DNA of 64,000 nucleotides from JACMLD01 sp038207265 (GTDB lineage: Bacteria; Bacteroidota; Bacteroidia; Chitinophagales; Chitinophagaceae), in contig JBBQZZ010000007.1 of NCBI GenBank assembly GCA_038207265.1, forward strand, positions 62,001 through 126,000, read 5' to 3'. How positions within the stretch are numbered: position 1 is the stretch's first letter; each line of letters opens with the position of its first letter. Below, piece by piece: positions 1 through 7,368 of this stretch. The notes under the pieces were generated by a model that was not told the origin of the DNA, did no database searches, and was given only the letters and a program-made list of their open reading frames with translations. A program made the position numbers and the translations under genes.

Positions 1-571
1 AATTTTCCCCTCCCAGGAAAATCGTTGCGTCCAGTGCAGCTTTAACTTGTGCGGCACCGTGAGAGAGCACCAGGAAATCCGGATTGGTTGAAGCACCATT
101 CATATAACGGCGATTTGAAAAAAGATTGGCAGTACCCCATAACAATTTAACACCACTATCACCCTGTTTTTGCTTTGCGTATCCGGCAAGTGCATGCAAT
201 CGTTTTTCATTATCGGCTACATCATTGGTATAATCTACTACATCAACATCATGAAAGCAATAGTAAGGCAAATTCATTTTTGTAATGAATTCAAAAGCTG
301 CATCCATTTTGTCTTTCGCTCTTTCCACAGCATCTTTCTTTTCATTCCAGGGATATAAATGGGTTGGTTCACCAAAAGGATCGGCACCATTTCCACAGAA
401 GGAATGCCAATAAGCACCTGCAAAACGCAGGTATTCTTTCATGGTTTTGCCTGCAACTATTTTGTTTTCATCATACCACCTGAATGCAAGAGGATTATCA
501 GTCTGCGGGCCTTCATATTTTATTTGCCCGATGCCTTTAAAAAATTCTTTGTCGCCGGTTATTACTGACAT
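1..571 (-). CDS. xylA: Xylose isomerase, N-terminal part (3' end outside window)
   Basis: Catalyses D-xylose to D-xylulose in the cytoplasm. The visible 190 codons begin MSVITGDKEFFKGIGQIKY and continue through the typical XylA N-terminal half: the FRWYDENK stretch, the LRFAGAYWHSFCGNGADPFG block, the active-site YYCFHDVDVV segment and LLWGTANLFSNRRYMNG. The start is the ATG whose complement lies at 569-571. The frame runs off the left edge at LGGEN, just before the usual metal-binding region, so nothing suggests a broken gene. It lies downstream of xylB on the same strand, 200 bases away, and that gap carries a repeated operator-like motif (645-695). The family assignment is very secure. Confidence 0.96.
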   Translation of the reverse strand, partial: MSVITGDKEFFKGIGQIKYEGPQTDNPLAFRWYDENKIVAGKTMKEYLRFAGAYWHSFCGNGADPFGEPTHLYPWNEKKDAVERAKDKMDAAFEFITKMNLPYYCFHDVDVVDYTNDVADNEKRLHALAGYAKQKQGDSGVKLLWGTANLFSNRRYMNGASTNPDFLVLSHGAAQVKAALDATIFLGGEN

Positions 572-644
572 AATTGATTATTTGTCCCCGTCTTTATTTT
601 ACGGAGATGTTATTTAATAAATATTTTTCCAAACAAATTTAAGC

Positions 645-695
645 ACCCATCACAGGGGTATTTCTTTTGATTACCCATCCTTACCCCAGGGGTAT
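645..695. promoter_or_regulatory. Tandem operator-like repeats upstream of xylA
   Basis: Two copies of a composite motif lie in the xylB-xylA gap. ACCCATC at 645-651 is followed by CAGGGGTAT at 653-661. ACCCATC at 673-679 is followed by CAGGGGTAT at 687-695. The second copy also forms the palindrome TACCCCAGGGGTA at 682-694. The CAGGGGTAT copies are 34 bases apart, about three helical turns. They are likely binding sites for a regulator of xylA, perhaps the AraC-type protein at 2399, but no binding evidence is visible. Confidence 0.45.
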
Positions 696-771
696 CGTTT
701 TTTGATAATTCCTTTGTTTAAACAAGATAATTTTCATTTTTTTTCTTCAACAATAAAATCATTCTTAATTA

Positions 772-2247
772 TCACAGTTTTTTATCCAGGAAAAGTTTCC
801 AGTCACTGTAAACCTCGTCATACTCTTTGGCAAGTGTTGGTTCAACCAGTTTTAAAGCTTTTATATTGGTAAACGCATCCCTGGCAGAAGCAAAAATACC
901 CGCACCTATTCCAGCTCCAATGGCCGCACCCGCGCTGCCGTCGCAATCATACAATTCAACCGGTACGTTGGTGGCATTCACAAATGCTTCTATGAACAGG
1001 TCGCTCAGGAACATATTGGCTTTTCCCGCACGGATAACTTTTGGATCCATTCCATTTTGGCGCATGATATCAAGTCCGTAACGAAATGCAAAGGCAATTC
1101 CTTCCTGTGCTGCGCGAAAAACATGTGCCTTTGTATGCAGGTTCAAATCTATGTTTTGAAAATGAGTGCCTACTATTTTGTTGTTCAGCATTCTTTCTGC
1201 ACCATTGCCAAAAGGTAAAATGCGCAATCCTTCTGAACCAATTGAAACTTGTTGTGCCGCATTATTGATTGCGGGATAGCTCAATTCGGGTGCCATATTA
1301 TTTTTTATCCAACGGTTAAGAATACCCGTACCATTGATGCATAAGAGGACGCCCGTTCTTATTTTATCCGGAGTATAATTTACATGAGCAAATGTATTAA
1401 CCCTTGATTGATGATCGTAAGTAAGTGAATCACTCACTCCATATATAACGCCGGATGTACCAGCTGTTGCAGCAACTTCTCCGGGTTCCAGTACGTTCAG
1501 CGATAAAGCATTGTTGGGTTGATCACCCGCTTTGTACGTTACCCTGGTATCCGTTGAAAGAGACAACTGTGCTGCAATATCTGCCAAGATGCTGCCATGG
1601 TTTGAAAAAACAGGTTGTATTACGGGTATTAAAAGAGTATCAAAATTGAAGTAATTGAATACATCTTGAGATAAATTTTCTTTTTTGAAATCCCAGAAAA
1701 TGCCTTCCGATAGCGATGATACGCTGGTATTGATCTCGCCTGTTAATTTCATTGCAATAAAATCTCCGGGTAGCATTATCTTATCAATGCGTTTATAGAT
1801 ATCAGGTTCATTTCCTTTTACCCAGGCCAGTTTAGAGGCTGTAAAATTGCCGGGGGAATTTAATAAGGAAGCCAGTGATTTTTCTTCTCCAATGGTATGA
1901 AATGCTTTTTCGCCAATTGCTACAGCCCTGCTATCGCACCAGATAATGGCGTTGCGTAAAACTTTTTGATGATGGTCCACCAATACCAATCCGTGCATCT
2001 GGTATGCTATACCAATTGCTTTAATGTCTTTGGGATTGTATTTTCCTGAAGCATGTGATTTTAGTATCGCTTTCTGTACATGTTCCCACCACATTTCCGG
2101 GGATTGTTCTGCCCAACCTGGTTTCAACGCAATAACAGGCGTTTCAGTCTCCGGAAACTGTGCTGAAACTATACATTGTTGTGATTGTGCATCTGTAACA
2201 CTTACTTTGACAGAAGAGGTTCCTATATCTATACCCATCAATAACAT
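772..2247 (-). CDS. xylB: Xylulokinase
   Basis: Phosphorylates D-xylulose to D-xylulose 5-phosphate, feeding the pentose phosphate pathway. The 491-residue protein is a full-length FGGY-family kinase. It has the N-terminal phosphate-binding GIDIGTSSVKVSV (residues 5-17), the substrate segment YQMHGLVLVD (82-91), IIWCDSRA (101-108), the likely catalytic Asp242 in KAGDQPNNA, and a C-terminal ATP-binding GSAGAAIGAG segment. The start could be Met1 (2247) or Met4 (2238). It is transcribed toward xylA and away from the AraC-type gene at 2399. It is distinguished from AraB (23055) by its shorter length and lack of the AraB-specific central region. Confidence 0.94.
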   Translation of the reverse strand: MLLMGIDIGTSSVKVSVTDAQSQQCIVSAQFPETETPVIALKPGWAEQSPEMWWEHVQKAILKSHASGKYNPKDIKAIGIAYQMHGLVLVDHHQKVLRNAIIWCDSRAVAIGEKAFHTIGEEKSLASLLNSPGNFTASKLAWVKGNEPDIYKRIDKIMLPGDFIAMKLTGEINTSVSSLSEGIFWDFKKENLSQDVFNYFNFDTLLIPVIQPVFSNHGSILADIAAQLSLSTDTRVTYKAGDQPNNALSLNVLEPGEVAATAGTSGVIYGVSDSLTYDHQSRVNTFAHVNYTPDKIRTGVLLCINGTGILNRWIKNNMAPELSYPAINNAAQQVSIGSEGLRILPFGNGAERMLNNKIVGTHFQNIDLNLHTKAHVFRAAQEGIAFAFRYGLDIMRQNGMDPKVIRAGKANMFLSDLFIEAFVNATNVPVELYDCDGSAGAAIGAGIGAGIFASARDAFTNIKALKLVEPTLAKEYDEVYSDWKLFLDKKL

Positions 2248-2398
2248 GGCAACTTCGTTTTTAGCAATTAGAATCTGCTGGCGGGTATAAAATTAAGGCA
2301 GGCTTGAATCAAAAACTGCTACTATATTTTTAATTACTGAAACTATTTTAATATATTTTATAAATTTACTATTCTTCTTTGGTTAAGATAGTTTATTT

Positions 2399-3262
2399 AT
2401 GAAACCATTAATAGAAAAATTACCACTAACAGAAAACACTTCCTTTGTGGCCACCACTTTTCGTACTCCCCATTTTGAAGTACCCTGGCACCAGCATATT
2501 GAATATGAACTGATACTTTTTACGGAAGGTGAAGGGAGTAGTTTCATTGGTAATTATGTGGGAGACTTCAAAACAGGCGATATCTTTTTCCTGGGTGCAA
2601 ACCTGCCTCATACATTTCAAAAAGCTCATAAAGATATTATCACAAGCGCAGTGGTGGTTCAGTTCAAAGAGGATTTCTGGGGAACTGACTTTCTTAATCT
2701 TCCTGAAAGCAGGATCATCAAACATTTATTGGTTCAGTCTATGCAGGGACTTAAACTTAATGGACACTGCAAGCAACAGCTGCAATCAATGATCAAATCA
2801 CTCGAAGAAAAGAAGGGATTTGAAAGAATCATCGGACTCTGCAATTGTTTATTATTGATTGCACAACGGCAGGAATTTGAAACTGTGTCCACGCAGGAAA
2901 TAAAAGAATTCAATTCAAAAAACAAGGAGCGTATAGATAAGATATTTCAATATACCATTGATTACTTCCAGGATAAAATCAACGTGAGTAATGTGGCTAA
3001 AAGTGCCGGGATGAGTGTACCCGCATTTTGCAGTTATTTCAAAAAATGTACAAAAAAAACTTATATCGATTTTTTGAATGAAGTAAGAATTGGCTATGCT
3101 TGTAACCAGCTTATTGATTCGCAGAAAGACATCGCCTCCATCTGTTACGAAAGTGGGTTCAACACACTGGCAAATTTTAATAAACAATTCATGAAGGTGA
3201 AAGGCATTACACCTTCAAAGTTCCGCCAGCGTTTTATGAACAGCATATCACTTATCATATAA
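2399..3262 (+). CDS. AraC-family transcriptional regulator, probable xylose regulator
   Basis: The 287-residue protein has an N-terminal cupin sensor with His31 and His33 in WHQHIEYE and His71 in LPHTF. Two AraC-type helix-turn-helix motifs follow at about residues 194-276 (NVSNVAKSAGMSVPAFCSYF, then DIASICYESGFNTLANFNKQF). This is the layout of sugar-sensing AraC activators. It is divergent from xylB across 151 bases and is the only regulator beside xylBA, so control of xylose genes is the natural inference; the ligand is not known. Its stop codon directly abuts the stop codon of the response regulator on the other strand, leaving no intergenic base. Confidence 0.88.
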   Translation: MKPLIEKLPLTENTSFVATTFRTPHFEVPWHQHIEYELILFTEGEGSSFIGNYVGDFKTGDIFFLGANLPHTFQKAHKDIITSAVVVQFKEDFWGTDFLNLPESRIIKHLLVQSMQGLKLNGHCKQQLQSMIKSLEEKKGFERIIGLCNCLLLIAQRQEFETVSTQEIKEFNSKNKERIDKIFQYTIDYFQDKINVSNVAKSAGMSVPAFCSYFKKCTKKTYIDFLNEVRIGYACNQLIDSQKDIASICYESGFNTLANFNKQFMKVKGITPSKFRQRFMNSISLII

Positions 3263-3928
3263 TCAGGTTCCCTCAATCTCTATCAGTTTGTGTTTGACTG
3301 CATACATTACCAATCCGATGCGTGTCTTTACATTAAAGCGTTCGCTTAAAATTGATTTGTATTCATCAATGCTCCGTGGGCTTACAAACATTTGGGCCGC
3401 AATTTCACGATACGACATCTCAGTTGAAAGCAGTTGCAAAAAATTGCGTTCCTTTTCTGTTAATACAATCACGTTTTTTTCATCGTCAACATTATGCTGT
3501 AAGCCGCTGATTACTTTTCCTGAAATAACCTCGGGAAGAAAAAAATCATTTTTCATAATGGAATCCAATGCAGATTTTAATTCATCAGGTTCCATTGTTT
3601 TCAGGATATAACCCTTGGCGCCCAGTTTAATTATTTTAATAATTATTGCTTCGTCACTCATCATAGACAGTACGAGTATCTTTACAAATGGGTAGTTTTT
3701 ATGTAACCAGGTAGTGGCTTCAAAACCATTGCCATTGGGCATATTGATATCCATGAGTACAATATCAGGTACACCTGTTTTTACAATGCTGGTTTTTAAT
3801 TCCGTCGCATTGCTGACTTCGAACAAGATACTATATTCATCGAAGGCGTTAATTAATCTCACCAGTGCTTTTCGAACCATTATATGGTCATCTGCTATTG
3901 CTATCTTGTACTTCCTTGCCATCAGCAC
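3263..3928 (-). CDS. LuxR/NarL-type response regulator
   Basis: Two-component response regulator of 221 residues. The receiver domain carries the acidic pocket ADDH (12-15), phospho-acceptor Asp60 in VLMDINMP and Lys110 in YILK. The output domain is a LuxR-type helix-turn-helix at about 156-218 (LTEKERNFLQLLSTEMSYRE, then AAQMFVSPRSIDEYKS). Its start overlaps the end of the adjacent kinase gene by 41 bases (35 if Met3 at 3922 is used), which implies translational coupling and a cognate pair. Likely targets include its own cassette, because an inverted repeat overlaps the promoter upstream of the 160-residue gene. Confidence 0.92.
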   Translation of the reverse strand: MLMARKYKIAIADDHIMVRKALVRLINAFDEYSILFEVSNATELKTSIVKTGVPDIVLMDINMPNGNGFEATTWLHKNYPFVKILVLSMMSDEAIIIKIIKLGAKGYILKTMEPDELKSALDSIMKNDFFLPEVISGKVISGLQHNVDDEKNVIVLTEKERNFLQLLSTEMSYREIAAQMFVSPRSIDEYKSILSERFNVKTRIGLVMYAVKHKLIEIEGT

Positions 3929-4727
3929 TTTTATTTATCGGGTTTTGCGGGGCAGATGCTATGATGTTAGCGGGTATTTCAATGGTAATGATGGTTCCGT
4001 TCCCAACACGACTTTTTATATTCAATAGTCCACCGATTAACTTAGCGCGATTTGTCATGCTGGTCAGGCCTATTCCCTTATTGGCAGTTGATTTCTGCAA
4101 TGCTTCCTTAACATCAAATCCTACCCCATTGTCTGCAAATGTAAAAACTATAAATCTTTCTTTGCAGAAAAAACTCACCTGTATATTGTTCGCCCTTGAG
4201 TGTTTGATGATGTTATTGAGTATTTCCTGGATGATTCGAAATAAAAATATTTCATTTTCCGGTTCGAGTTTGAAAGAATTGTCTGCACAATTAAATGAGG
4301 TAGTGAACAGGTTGGTCTTTTCAATTTTTTCCAGTTCAAACCGAACGGCTTCTATAATACCTATTTTAAGTATGCGATCAGTATGCAGGCTTTTTGACAA
4401 ATCGGAAACACTTGTGATAATATGGTTCAGCATATTCTTACTTTCCTTTATAAACTTATTGGTTTCACTATTCGTTTCTACCGGTGTAGCAGCGAGTGTA
4501 AGTTTCAATACAGATAACATTTGCCCGATATTGTCATGAATTTCTTCTGAAAGATTTTTAAGGATATGCTCCTGGATTTCCAGCCGTGCATTTAATAATT
4601 CCTGCTCTTGTTTGTATTGCCTTCTCCGGTAAACAACCAGCATGGTAACAATAAAACCAACCAGCAACAGTGCAAGTAAGGCTCCTGCTACTGTTACCGC
4701 AATAACTTCCGTATATCGATCCGGCAT
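3888..4727 (-). CDS. Sensor histidine kinase, HisKA_3 (NarX-like) type
   Basis: The kinase is 279 residues when started at the Met whose codon lies at 4725-4727. It has one membrane helix (about 8-33), a coiled coil (34-58), a HisKA_3 dimerisation helix with His64 in EEIHDNIGQ, and a HATPase domain with the N box NNIIKH (171-176), G1 box ADNGVGFD and G2 box KGIGLTSM. No extracellular sensor domain is present, so the signal must come from the membrane or from a partner. Its start overlaps the 7-helix protein gene by 34 bases. An open frame continues upstream to 4889, but that extension overlaps the membrane gene much further and is non-homologous in character, so it was not used. Confidence 0.9.
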   Translation of the reverse strand: MPDRYTEVIAVTVAGALLALLLVGFIVTMLVVYRRRQYKQEQELLNARLEIQEHILKNLSEEIHDNIGQMLSVLKLTLAATPVETNSETNKFIKESKNMLNHIITSVSDLSKSLHTDRILKIGIIEAVRFELEKIEKTNLFTTSFNCADNSFKLEPENEIFLFRIIQEILNNIIKHSRANNIQVSFFCKERFIVFTFADNGVGFDVKEALQKSTANKGIGLTSMTNRAKLIGGLLNIKSRVGNGTIITIEIPANIIASAPQNPINKSADGKEVQDSNSR

Positions 4728-5335
4728 AGGAAACCAATTGTGAATAAAAGATAAAGCATAATGTTCATAAAATTGATGATACTTAGTAACATATTTTGGA
4801 AGCGTAACGGAATATTTGCAATAAAATTTAATATTCCAAATAATGGGAGTGAAAACGTATGAAAAAATAATAATGCGGTAACTATCCAAAATTCAGGCTC
4901 TTTAATCAGCGCAGAAGATTTAGTATACCGAAATAAAATGTTAAAATAGACTATACATAACGCAGCAGTAAGTAAGCACCCCAATATATAGGTATAAGTA
5001 TGAAATTGCGTAATACCCTGAACGAATATGATATTTAGAAACGTCAACACGAGATAAAAAATAATTATGTAAAATATCAAATTCCGTTTATAAAAATCTT
5101 TTATTACTGCATTTAGAAAAAGAAGGTAAAATCCAAATTCAAAAAAAGTAAGGAAGTTATAAACCCAAACATTGTGTTGATTGGAACGACTCATATATAA
5201 TCCTACCATTTCAAATATGAAAGTTACTAATAGTAAAAAGGGGAAAAATTTTAATTTGGGCCTATTCTTTTTCACTGTTAGTGATAAAAGACTCGCAACA
5301 AAACAAATAATTATTACAATAAAAAAGGCGGGCAT
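4694..5335 (-). CDS. Seven-helix membrane protein of unknown function
   Basis: I do not recognise a named family. The protein is almost entirely hydrophobic with about seven predicted membrane helices, among them residues near PAFFIVIIICFVASLLSL, FPFLLLVTFIFEMVGLY, FIYIIIFYLVL-like and a final IMLYLLFTIGFLC, and it ends with a basic tail. The open frame extends upstream to 5410, but that extension would translate straight through a perfect terminator hairpin (5372-5396). The first in-frame ATG after it, at 5333-5335, gives a 213-residue protein and is preferred. It overlaps the kinase gene by 34 bases. Because the kinase lacks a sensor domain, this protein may be the signal-receiving partner; that is inference. 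Confidence 0.72.
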   Translation of the reverse strand: MPAFFIVIIICFVASLLSLTVKKNRPKLKFFPFLLLVTFIFEMVGLYMSRSNQHNVWVYNFLTFFEFGFYLLFLNAVIKDFYKRNLIFYIIIFYLVLTFLNIIFVQGITQFHTYTYILGCLLTAALCIVYFNILFRYTKSSALIKEPEFWIVTALLFFHTFSLPLFGILNFIANIPLRFQNMLLSIINFMNIMLYLLFTIGFLCRIDIRKLLR

Positions 5336-5371
5336 GAAGAATATTACATGAACATTAATTAAAATTAACAA

Positions 5372-5396
5372 AAAAACTCCTGTTACAGGAGTTTTT
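5372..5396 (-). terminator. Rho-independent terminator after the 160-residue gene
   Basis: A perfect 11-base stem (AAAAACTCCTG pairing with CAGGAGTTTTT) with a three-base loop, followed on the minus strand by a run of T. It lies 24 bases after the stop of the 160-residue gene and before the preferred start of the membrane protein. It should therefore make the first gene mostly monocistronic, with read-through or attenuation setting the level of the kinase and regulator. Confidence 0.8.
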
Positions 5397-5419
5397 AAAA
5401 TGTTATGCAAAGGAATATT

Positions 5420-5902
5420 TTAAATGACAACTATTCCATCCGCTCCGTCAATAAGTGTAGTTCCTAAATTGTCCCAATCAATACTTTCTCCGACACCTCC
5501 ACAAAATGGCGGACAAATACGTCCGACATTATAAGCAAGAATTTGATTTGCCTTTCCAGTATTCACATGAATACTCTTATCGAATGGTTGTCCATTTTTT
5601 GTCAATTTATTCTTTGTAGCCACTAATACAATTGTTTGACGATCCTCATAACTTTCATCTTTAGCTGCTTCTTTTGAATACGCTCCAAAATACATTTTAA
5701 TACCATCTGCACCATTCTTTTGTGCAGTTGCGATAAATTCTTGCAACTCTTCAATGCTATACCAGACACTCAATGAATCCTCTTTACCAATTCTTTTTGA
5801 ATTATGGATCCATCTTTCTTTTTTATAGGTACTGAGTAAAGAATCAACGTGCTTTGTATCCACATACTTTCCTGCTTTCTGAGTTTTTTTAGTCGTTAGC
5901 AT
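5420..5902 (-). CDS. Conserved-looking 160-residue protein of unknown function
   Basis: I recognise no named domain. The protein is soluble, with no signal peptide and no membrane helix. Notable features are a helical N-terminal half rich in Lys/Glu, the core motif ADGIKMYFGAYSKE (65-78), a strand-rich RQTIVLVATKNK segment, and a cysteine motif ICPPFCGG (129-136) near the C-terminus that could bind metal or form a disulfide. Proteins with a similar 'GIK/R-x-YFG' core are, to my knowledge, frequent and uncharacterised in Bacteroidota. It is the first gene of a cassette with a membrane protein, kinase and regulator, and has its own promoter-like box, an inverted repeat and a terminator. A signalling or ligand role is only inference. 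Confidence 0.78.
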   Translation of the reverse strand: MLTTKKTQKAGKYVDTKHVDSLLSTYKKERWIHNSKRIGKEDSLSVWYSIEELQEFIATAQKNGADGIKMYFGAYSKEAAKDESYEDRQTIVLVATKNKLTKNGQPFDKSIHVNTGKANQILAYNVGRICPPFCGGVGESIDWDNLGTTLIDGADGIVVI

Positions 5903-5912
5903 AGAGAATTAA

Positions 5913-5946
5913 TTTTGAGTTTTATAAATTCATTTTCAACTCAAAA
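5913..5946. promoter_or_regulatory. Inverted repeat overlapping the promoter of the 160-residue gene
   Basis: TTTTGAGTT at 5913-5921 and AACTCAAAA at 5938-5946 form a perfect 9-base inverted repeat with a 16-base spacer, 11 to 44 bases upstream of the start codon at 5902. On the minus strand, TAGTTTTG (complement at 5942-5949) matches the Bacteroidota -7 consensus TAnnTTTG, so the repeat covers the -7 box and the likely transcription start. It may be an operator for the cassette's LuxR-type regulator, or a 5' hairpin. Confidence 0.5.
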
Positions 5947-5949
5947 CTA

Positions 5950-6384
5950 TCGCAGGTTGCTTTAAATAAATGGCTCTTATTACTTGTAATCAACAATTTA
6001 CATATTATAATTATGTATAATTGGATACACATCAACTTATTGTGTCTTTATGCAAGAAAAATATGTATAAATACTTTAAAATATTTGTGCAAACATACAA
6101 TTGAAATTGCATGTTCATGCAAGCTTTTATTGACATGTACACATTTATAAAACTAAAATAAGAGGTGATTACCAATTTCAACTGGAGTTCAGTGTTTCCA
6201 TTTAGTGCTTTACGGTAACGTCAATATTTAGCTGCTCTTGTTTCTGTTACCATAACCTGCCGGGCCGCGATGCATTTTTTTATAAGGAAGGTTTAATACT
6301 AGTTGATACCGTTACAAATTTATTGAATTCAGTTTAATGACCTTCACCTTCTGTTATCAGCATTGGATTTGTGTGGAATTTCGG
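5950..6384. other. Long AT-rich gap without a recognisable gene
   Basis: About 435 bases between the promoter of the 160-residue gene and the end of the Gfo/Idh gene. No open frame with coding character was found in any frame. The segment 6050-6125 is AT-rich and holds several TGCA-containing words (for example TATGCAAG, GTGCAAAC, ATTGCATG, CATGCAAG). GGTAAC and GTTACC near 6213-6250 are inverted but 30 bases apart. Nothing here supports a functional call. Confidence 0.5.
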
Positions 6385-7362
6385 CTATTGATATCGGATA
6401 TTGCATTGCTGGCAGATCTCATCCGTCAGCTTACTCAATTGCAGGCTGAATGCTAACTTCATTTTAGTGCTTTCTAACAAGCCGTTGTCCAGGCAATTCA
6501 TGACCTCAAGAATTTCGTATTCAAAACCATTGCCGGTAAATGGAACAGTAATATTTTTAACGGGCGAACCATATTGCCGGACTGACATCTCAGATCCTTT
6601 GTACCAGGGACTCTGCAAAGCAATAACGCCTTTTGTTCCGGATATATCAGCCGTAATAGCCGATTGAGCCACGATAGATGAATGAATGGACGCCATGTTA
6701 CCGTTTTTATAATATAATATGGCATCTGTGGTTTCGTCTGCACCGGTTGCCGATAATTGTGCGAATGATTTTATATGATCCGGTTCACCCAACAACAATA
6801 AGCAAAGAAACAATGGGTAAACACCAACATCCAATAAGGAGCCACCACCAAGTTGAATATTGAACAGCCTGCTGGACGGATCAAAAGGAACCATAAATCC
6901 AAAATCGGCCCTTACATGTTTCACCGCTCCTATTTCACCATTGTATATTATTTCCAATGTTTTATCTATGATGGGTAGAAACCTGGTCCACATGGCTTCC
7001 ATCAAAAAAACTTTGTTTTCTCTTGCAGCATTAATAATTGCCATTGTATTATCAAAACTAACAGACATTGGTTTCTCACACAATACCGGTTTTTTATGTG
7101 ACAGACATAGCAACGCGTGCTCGCGATGAAATGTATGGGGAGTTGCAATATATACCGCATCAATATCAGCATCGCTGACCAAAGCCTCATAATTTTCATA
7201 AAACTTCACTGCACTGTATTTGGCAGCAAATTGTTTTGCTCTGTCATGACTTCTTGATGCAACTCCATAGAGTTCTGCATTCGGAATATTTGATAATGCC
7301 TCAGCAAATTTCTCAGCAATTTTACCGGGACCAATGATGCCCCACCTGTATATTTTACGCAT
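6385..7362 (-). CDS. Gfo/Idh/MocA-family NAD(P)-dependent sugar dehydrogenase
   Basis: The 325-residue protein has an N-terminal Rossmann fold with GIIGPGKIAEKFAEAL (8-23), the family signature EKP at 96-98 in LCEKPMS, and a C-terminal alpha/beta domain typical of Gfo/Idh/MocA oxidoreductases. These enzymes oxidise or reduce sugars or cyclitols with NAD(P); the substrate cannot be read from sequence. It is the last gene of the minus-strand run of secreted glycosidases, six bases after the GH5-like gene, so it may act on a released sugar or, given myo-inositol oxygenase nearby, on an inositol. The second clause is inference. Confidence 0.9.
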   Translation of the reverse strand: MRKIYRWGIIGPGKIAEKFAEALSNIPNAELYGVASRSHDRAKQFAAKYSAVKFYENYEALVSDADIDAVYIATPHTFHREHALLCLSHKKPVLCEKPMSVSFDNTMAIINAARENKVFLMEAMWTRFLPIIDKTLEIIYNGEIGAVKHVRADFGFMVPFDPSSRLFNIQLGGGSLLDVGVYPLFLCLLLLGEPDHIKSFAQLSATGADETTDAILYYKNGNMASIHSSIVAQSAITADISGTKGVIALQSPWYKGSEMSVRQYGSPVKNITVPFTGNGFEYEILEVMNCLDNGLLESTKMKLAFSLQLSKLTDEICQQCNIRYQ

Positions 7363-7368
7363 TCTTTT

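Noticed and set aside
827..1081. Plus-strand open frames antisense to xylB, and many similar frames antisense to other genes
   Set aside because: They follow the codon structure of the opposite-strand genes, contain no recognisable domains and have no independent signals.
4728..4889. N-terminal extension of the kinase gene to 4889
   Set aside because: It would overlap the seven-helix gene by almost 200 bases and adds a sequence unlike kinase N-termini; the ATG at 4725-4727 gives a clean membrane helix.
6213..6250. GGTAAC and GTTACC in the long gap as an operator
   Set aside because: Only six-base arms 30 bases apart; expected by chance in this length.
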